Source: Ardenticatenaceae bacterium
GTDB taxonomy: Bacteria > Chloroflexota > Anaerolineae > Promineifilales > Promineifilaceae
Assembly: GCA_030065875.1 (NCBI GenBank)
Contig: JASJCR010000062.1
Coordinates: forward strand, 1 to 42,436
Length of the DNA stretch: 42,436 bases
Direction: 5' to 3'
The notes under the pieces were generated by a model. That model saw nothing but the letters and a program-made list of their open reading frames with translations, had not been told where the DNA came from and made no database searches. Of the stretch, positions 40,305 to 42,436 are shown in pieces. Each line of letters begins with the position of its first letter. Within the stretch, counting starts at the first letter, position 1. The position numbers and the translations under genes are program-made.

Positions 40305-41536
40305 GCGCTTGCCTCTGGGGAAGGTGTATGGGCATCATCGGGAAGCGATTCGGCCGCTTCGGCGTCCACTGAAACGCGGCGATTGGCCCGCCTGCGAACA
40401 AAATAGTCGGTCGTTATAACCAGGAGAACGACGAGACCCAGTATGGCTAAAATTAATACCTGGGGGATCTGAGTGGCTCGCTGCATTTTGTCCCCACCGA
40501 CCAGAAGCCCGCCAAATAAAATCGAGGCGGGGATAATGCCCAGCGGATGCAGCTTGCCAAAGAGGGCGGCCACAATGCCGGAGAAGCCGTACCCGGCCGA
40601 AACGGCCGTCGGCTCAAACATGCGGTGGTGCAGCCCGAGTATTTCAACCGCGCCGGCCAGCCCGGCAAACATGCCGCTCAGGGTCATCGAGAGTACCACC
40701 GTGCGCTCGACCTGCATCCCGGCGTAGCGGGAGGCGGCCGTATTCAAGCCAACGGCCCGAATGCGATAGCCAATCGTCGTGCGCCACAGAAAAATATAAA
40801 CCAGCACGGCCATCAAAACGGCAAAAATCAGGCCGCTGTGCAGGCGGGAGGGTTCGACCAAAACGGCGTACAATTCCCCGAGATAGCCGGACAAACCCGC
40901 TTCTTCGGCCGAGTTGGTGATGCCCAACGATTGGGCCATATCGGTAAAACGAGGCATGTCAACCGTGCGCGGCAGGCGGGCGGAATGGGGGATATTGGTG
41001 CCCGCCTCCACTTCGGCCGGGTCGATCATCGGCCCGCGCAGCAGATAAAACCCGATCTGAATGGCGATCTGGTTCATCATGATCGTGCTTAAAATCTCGT
41101 TGACCCCCAGCCGCGCTTTTAAAAAGCCGGGTATCGATCCCCAAATGGCCCCCATCGCCCCCCCGCCCACCAGGCCGAGGGCGATCCCCAGAAAACCGGG
41201 GAGCTGCTCGCCAAGCTGGACCCCCAAAAAGGTGGTGACCAGCGCCCCGACGATGAGCTGACCCTCCGCCCCGATGTTGATCACCCCGCCTCGAAAGGCG
41301 ATGGCGATCCCCAAACCAACCAGCATCAGGGGAATCGCTTTGACCAGGGTGTCGGCCAATCCATTTTTGCTGCCAAAGGCGCCAACAATCATGGCCTGAT
41401 AAGCTTCTAATGGATTAACCCCCTGCAGCAGGAGAATGACCGCGCCGATGAGAAAGGCGATCAGAACGGCCAGAAAGGGCATGAGTAGATTGATTAACTG
41501 CTCAATAAATCGCCGATCCAATCTTCCAGGTTGCAT
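40301..41536 (-). CDS. ABC permease of nucleoside/BMP type, subunit 1 (BPD_transp_2)
   Basis: 411 residues; AAAGGAGAGGAATT lies before the start. Hydrophobic helices alternate with family motifs: MIVGAFGSKNGLADTLVKAIPLMLVGLG, AFRGGVINIGAEGQLIVGA, LKARLGVNEILSTIMMNQIA, and TVVLSMTLSGMFAGLAGAVEILG. The C-terminus is a short acidic tail. It is the larger permease of the importer and is followed, with 4-bp overlap, by the smaller one. It lies 99 bp after the F420H2:NADP oxidoreductase-like gene on the same strand. Confidence 0.92.
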   Translation of the reverse strand: MQPGRLDRRFIEQLINLLMPFLAVLIAFLIGAVILLLQGVNPLEAYQAMIVGAFGSKNGLADTLVKAIPLMLVGLGIAIAFRGGVINIGAEGQLIVGALVTTFLGVQLGEQLPGFLGIALGLVGGGAMGAIWGSIPGFLKARLGVNEILSTIMMNQIAIQIGFYLLRGPMIDPAEVEAGTNIPHSARLPRTVDMPRFTDMAQSLGITNSAEEAGLSGYLGELYAVLVEPSRLHSGLIFAVLMAVLVYIFLWRTTIGYRIRAVGLNTAASRYAGMQVERTVVLSMTLSGMFAGLAGAVEILGLHHRMFEPTAVSAGYGFSGIVAALFGKLHPLGIIPASILFGGLLVGGDKMQRATQIPQVLILAILGLVVLLVITTDYFVRRRANRRVSVDAEAAESLPDDAHTPSPEASA

Positions 41537-41635
41537 AATTCCTCTCCTTTTGCCGCCGAAGCTGCTGGAGCAGTGGGTGGGTGGTTGTGAACGGATTAAA
41601 TTTTAAATTTTGACCGGGGATGGCACGTTAGAGAA

Positions 41636-42286
41636 TTAATTTATCCCCGTAATCTTGAGGCCAGCATCTTTGACCTTGTTCTTGATGTTAATAAAAATGA
41701 GCAGGGATGTGAACCCCTCTACCACGCTGGCATTGATCAATCCACCAGCATTGACGCCGCGCAGACCCGCATCCTGGGCCAGCTGCATGGCGATCTCTTT
41801 ATCAACCGCTTTTTGACCGCAGATCAGCACATCACAATCCATATTGTAATCGAGATCGCGCAAATGATGGGCCCCAATATTTTGAAAAGCGGCCACCACG
41901 CGGGTGGCGTCCCCTAGCTGCTGCTGCGCCTCTTCGGCCGCCGACAGGCCGCTCTCCAGGCGGCGAACCCGCGCTTTTTTCTCACCTGTCGGGGCCACAA
42001 CGGTGATCAGCAGCTTGCCGGACAGGGCATCTTTGACCGATTCAAGAGTGGCGGCCTGGGCGTCGTAAGGCACGGACAGCACGGCCACATCGCACTGGGT
42101 GACGGCCGAGACGTTGTCTGTGCCTGATATCCCCAGATCAGGCCGGAGCGCCAGCAGCTCGGCCGCGATTCGCTCCCCTTTTTCCGCCTGCCGAGAGCCA
42201 ATGATGATGTCGTGGCCGCTGGCTGCCCAGCGAAAACCAAGGCCGCTGCCTTCTGGACCGGTACCCCCAATGATTGCGATTTTCAT
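41636..42286 (-). CDS. npdG: F420H2:NADP+ oxidoreductase (NpdG/Fno family)
   Basis: 216 residues. The N-terminal NADP-binding Rossmann motif IIGGTGPEGSGLG (residues 6-18) is followed by IIGSRQAEKGE, the loop that selects the 2'-phosphate of NADP. The rest follows Fno (VAAFQNIGAHHLRDLD, CDVLICGQ, GLRGVNAGGLINASVVEG). The enzyme reversibly transfers hydride between NADPH and F420, and in F420-using bacteria it mainly makes F420H2 for LLM reductases. There is a weak ribosome site (AAGGGAAAG). It is the most upstream gene of the leftward cluster seen here; genes beyond the window may precede it. Family very likely; direction inferred. Confidence 0.92.
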   Translation of the reverse strand: MKIAIIGGTGPEGSGLGFRWAASGHDIIIGSRQAEKGERIAAELLALRPDLGISGTDNVSAVTQCDVAVLSVPYDAQAATLESVKDALSGKLLITVVAPTGEKKARVRRLESGLSAAEEAQQQLGDATRVVAAFQNIGAHHLRDLDYNMDCDVLICGQKAVDKEIAMQLAQDAGLRGVNAGGLINASVVEGFTSLLIFINIKNKVKDAGLKITGIN

Positions 42287-42365
42287 ATGCCTACTTTCCC
42301 TTTTATTTTTTTCATGAACCCCCTCCCCCTGCCCCCTCCCCCGATAACGGAGGAGGGGATAACCA

Positions 42366-42402
42366 TTCGGTAAGCGGCGCGCGATGCGCGCCGCTTACCG
42401 AA
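42366..42402. repeat. 17-bp-arm perfect hairpin upstream of npdG
   Basis: TTCGGTAAGCGGCGCGC (42366-42382), a 3-nt loop (GAT), and GCGCGCCGCTTACCGAA (42386-42402). It sits between C-rich runs: CCCCCTCCCCCTGCCCCC from 42319, GGAGGAGGGGAT near 42349, and CCCCCTTCCCTGGGGAAGGGGG at 42415 to the window end. It may be a terminator of the gene beyond the window or a dispersed REP-like unit. Confidence 0.75.
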
Positions 42403-42436
42403 CAAGCTAGAAAGCCCCCTTCCCTGGGGAAGGGGG

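Noticed and set aside
1..42436. CRISPR arrays, rRNA and tRNA genes, integrase or transposase genes
   Set aside because: No regularly spaced direct repeats, no cloverleaf or rRNA core sequences and no recombinase motifs were seen in the gaps or reading frames.

Overview
The window looks like part of a chromosome from an uncultured, moderately GC-rich, Gram-positive-type or monoderm-like bacterium. I favour a Chloroflexota (Anaerolineae-like) origin. The reasons are coenzyme F420 genes outside Actinobacteria and Archaea, very large MalT/LuxR and BTAD-NB-ARC-TPR regulators, lipoprotein-anchored ABC binding proteins, and many short dispersed palindromes. This is an inference from gene content; no rRNA or tRNA gene is present to confirm it.

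Left part (1-25,200), mixed accessory and housekeeping functions. A 5'-truncated MalT-type LuxR regulator and an MFS exporter come first. They are followed by a two-gene glycan operon (a shortened UDP-glucose dehydrogenase and a hyaluronan-synthase-like glycosyltransferase) behind a highly foldable leader. A leftward AfuABC/FbpABC-type uptake operon (binding lipoprotein, fused permease with an extra hydrophobic block, ATPase) follows. Next are a rightward Cys/Met-type PLP enzyme and a GNAT protein, then two tiny genes plus an AAA/DUF4143 ATPase bracketed by two related inverted-terminus elements. A BTAD-NB-ARC-TPR regulator is divergent from an 80-residue protein that overlaps a single-domain globin gene. 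A secreted triple-FAS1 protein is convergent with a leftward operon encoding a TetR with two HTH units, a small membrane protein and a rifampicin-phosphotransferase/PEP-synthase-like enzyme.

Right part (25,283-42,286), about 17 kb entirely on the minus strand, reads as a nucleobase/nucleoside uptake and purine-catabolism cluster interleaved with F420 genes. In transcription order it holds an F420H2:NADP oxidoreductase, two BMP/Nup-type permeases, a binding lipoprotein carrying two nearly identical tandem BMP domains, a CodA-like deaminase, the Nup-type ATPase, a molybdenum hydroxylase of the selenium-dependent XDH type, SsnA, an 8-oxoguanine-deaminase-like enzyme, a Mer-like LLM flavoprotein, an FbiB-C-like nitroreductase and CofE. 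The working model is that nucleosides or bases are imported, deaminated and hydroxylated, with F420 made and re-reduced nearby and used by the LLM enzyme. Co-location is directly seen; an F420-dependent purine step is a hypothesis.

Intergenic DNA is rich in palindromic elements of several families (pyrimidine tract, long hairpins, REP-like 20-mers). They often sit between genes of the same operon, where they could set relative expression. One of them abuts a 58-codon cysteine-containing reading frame that lacks a start codon and may be a broken gene.
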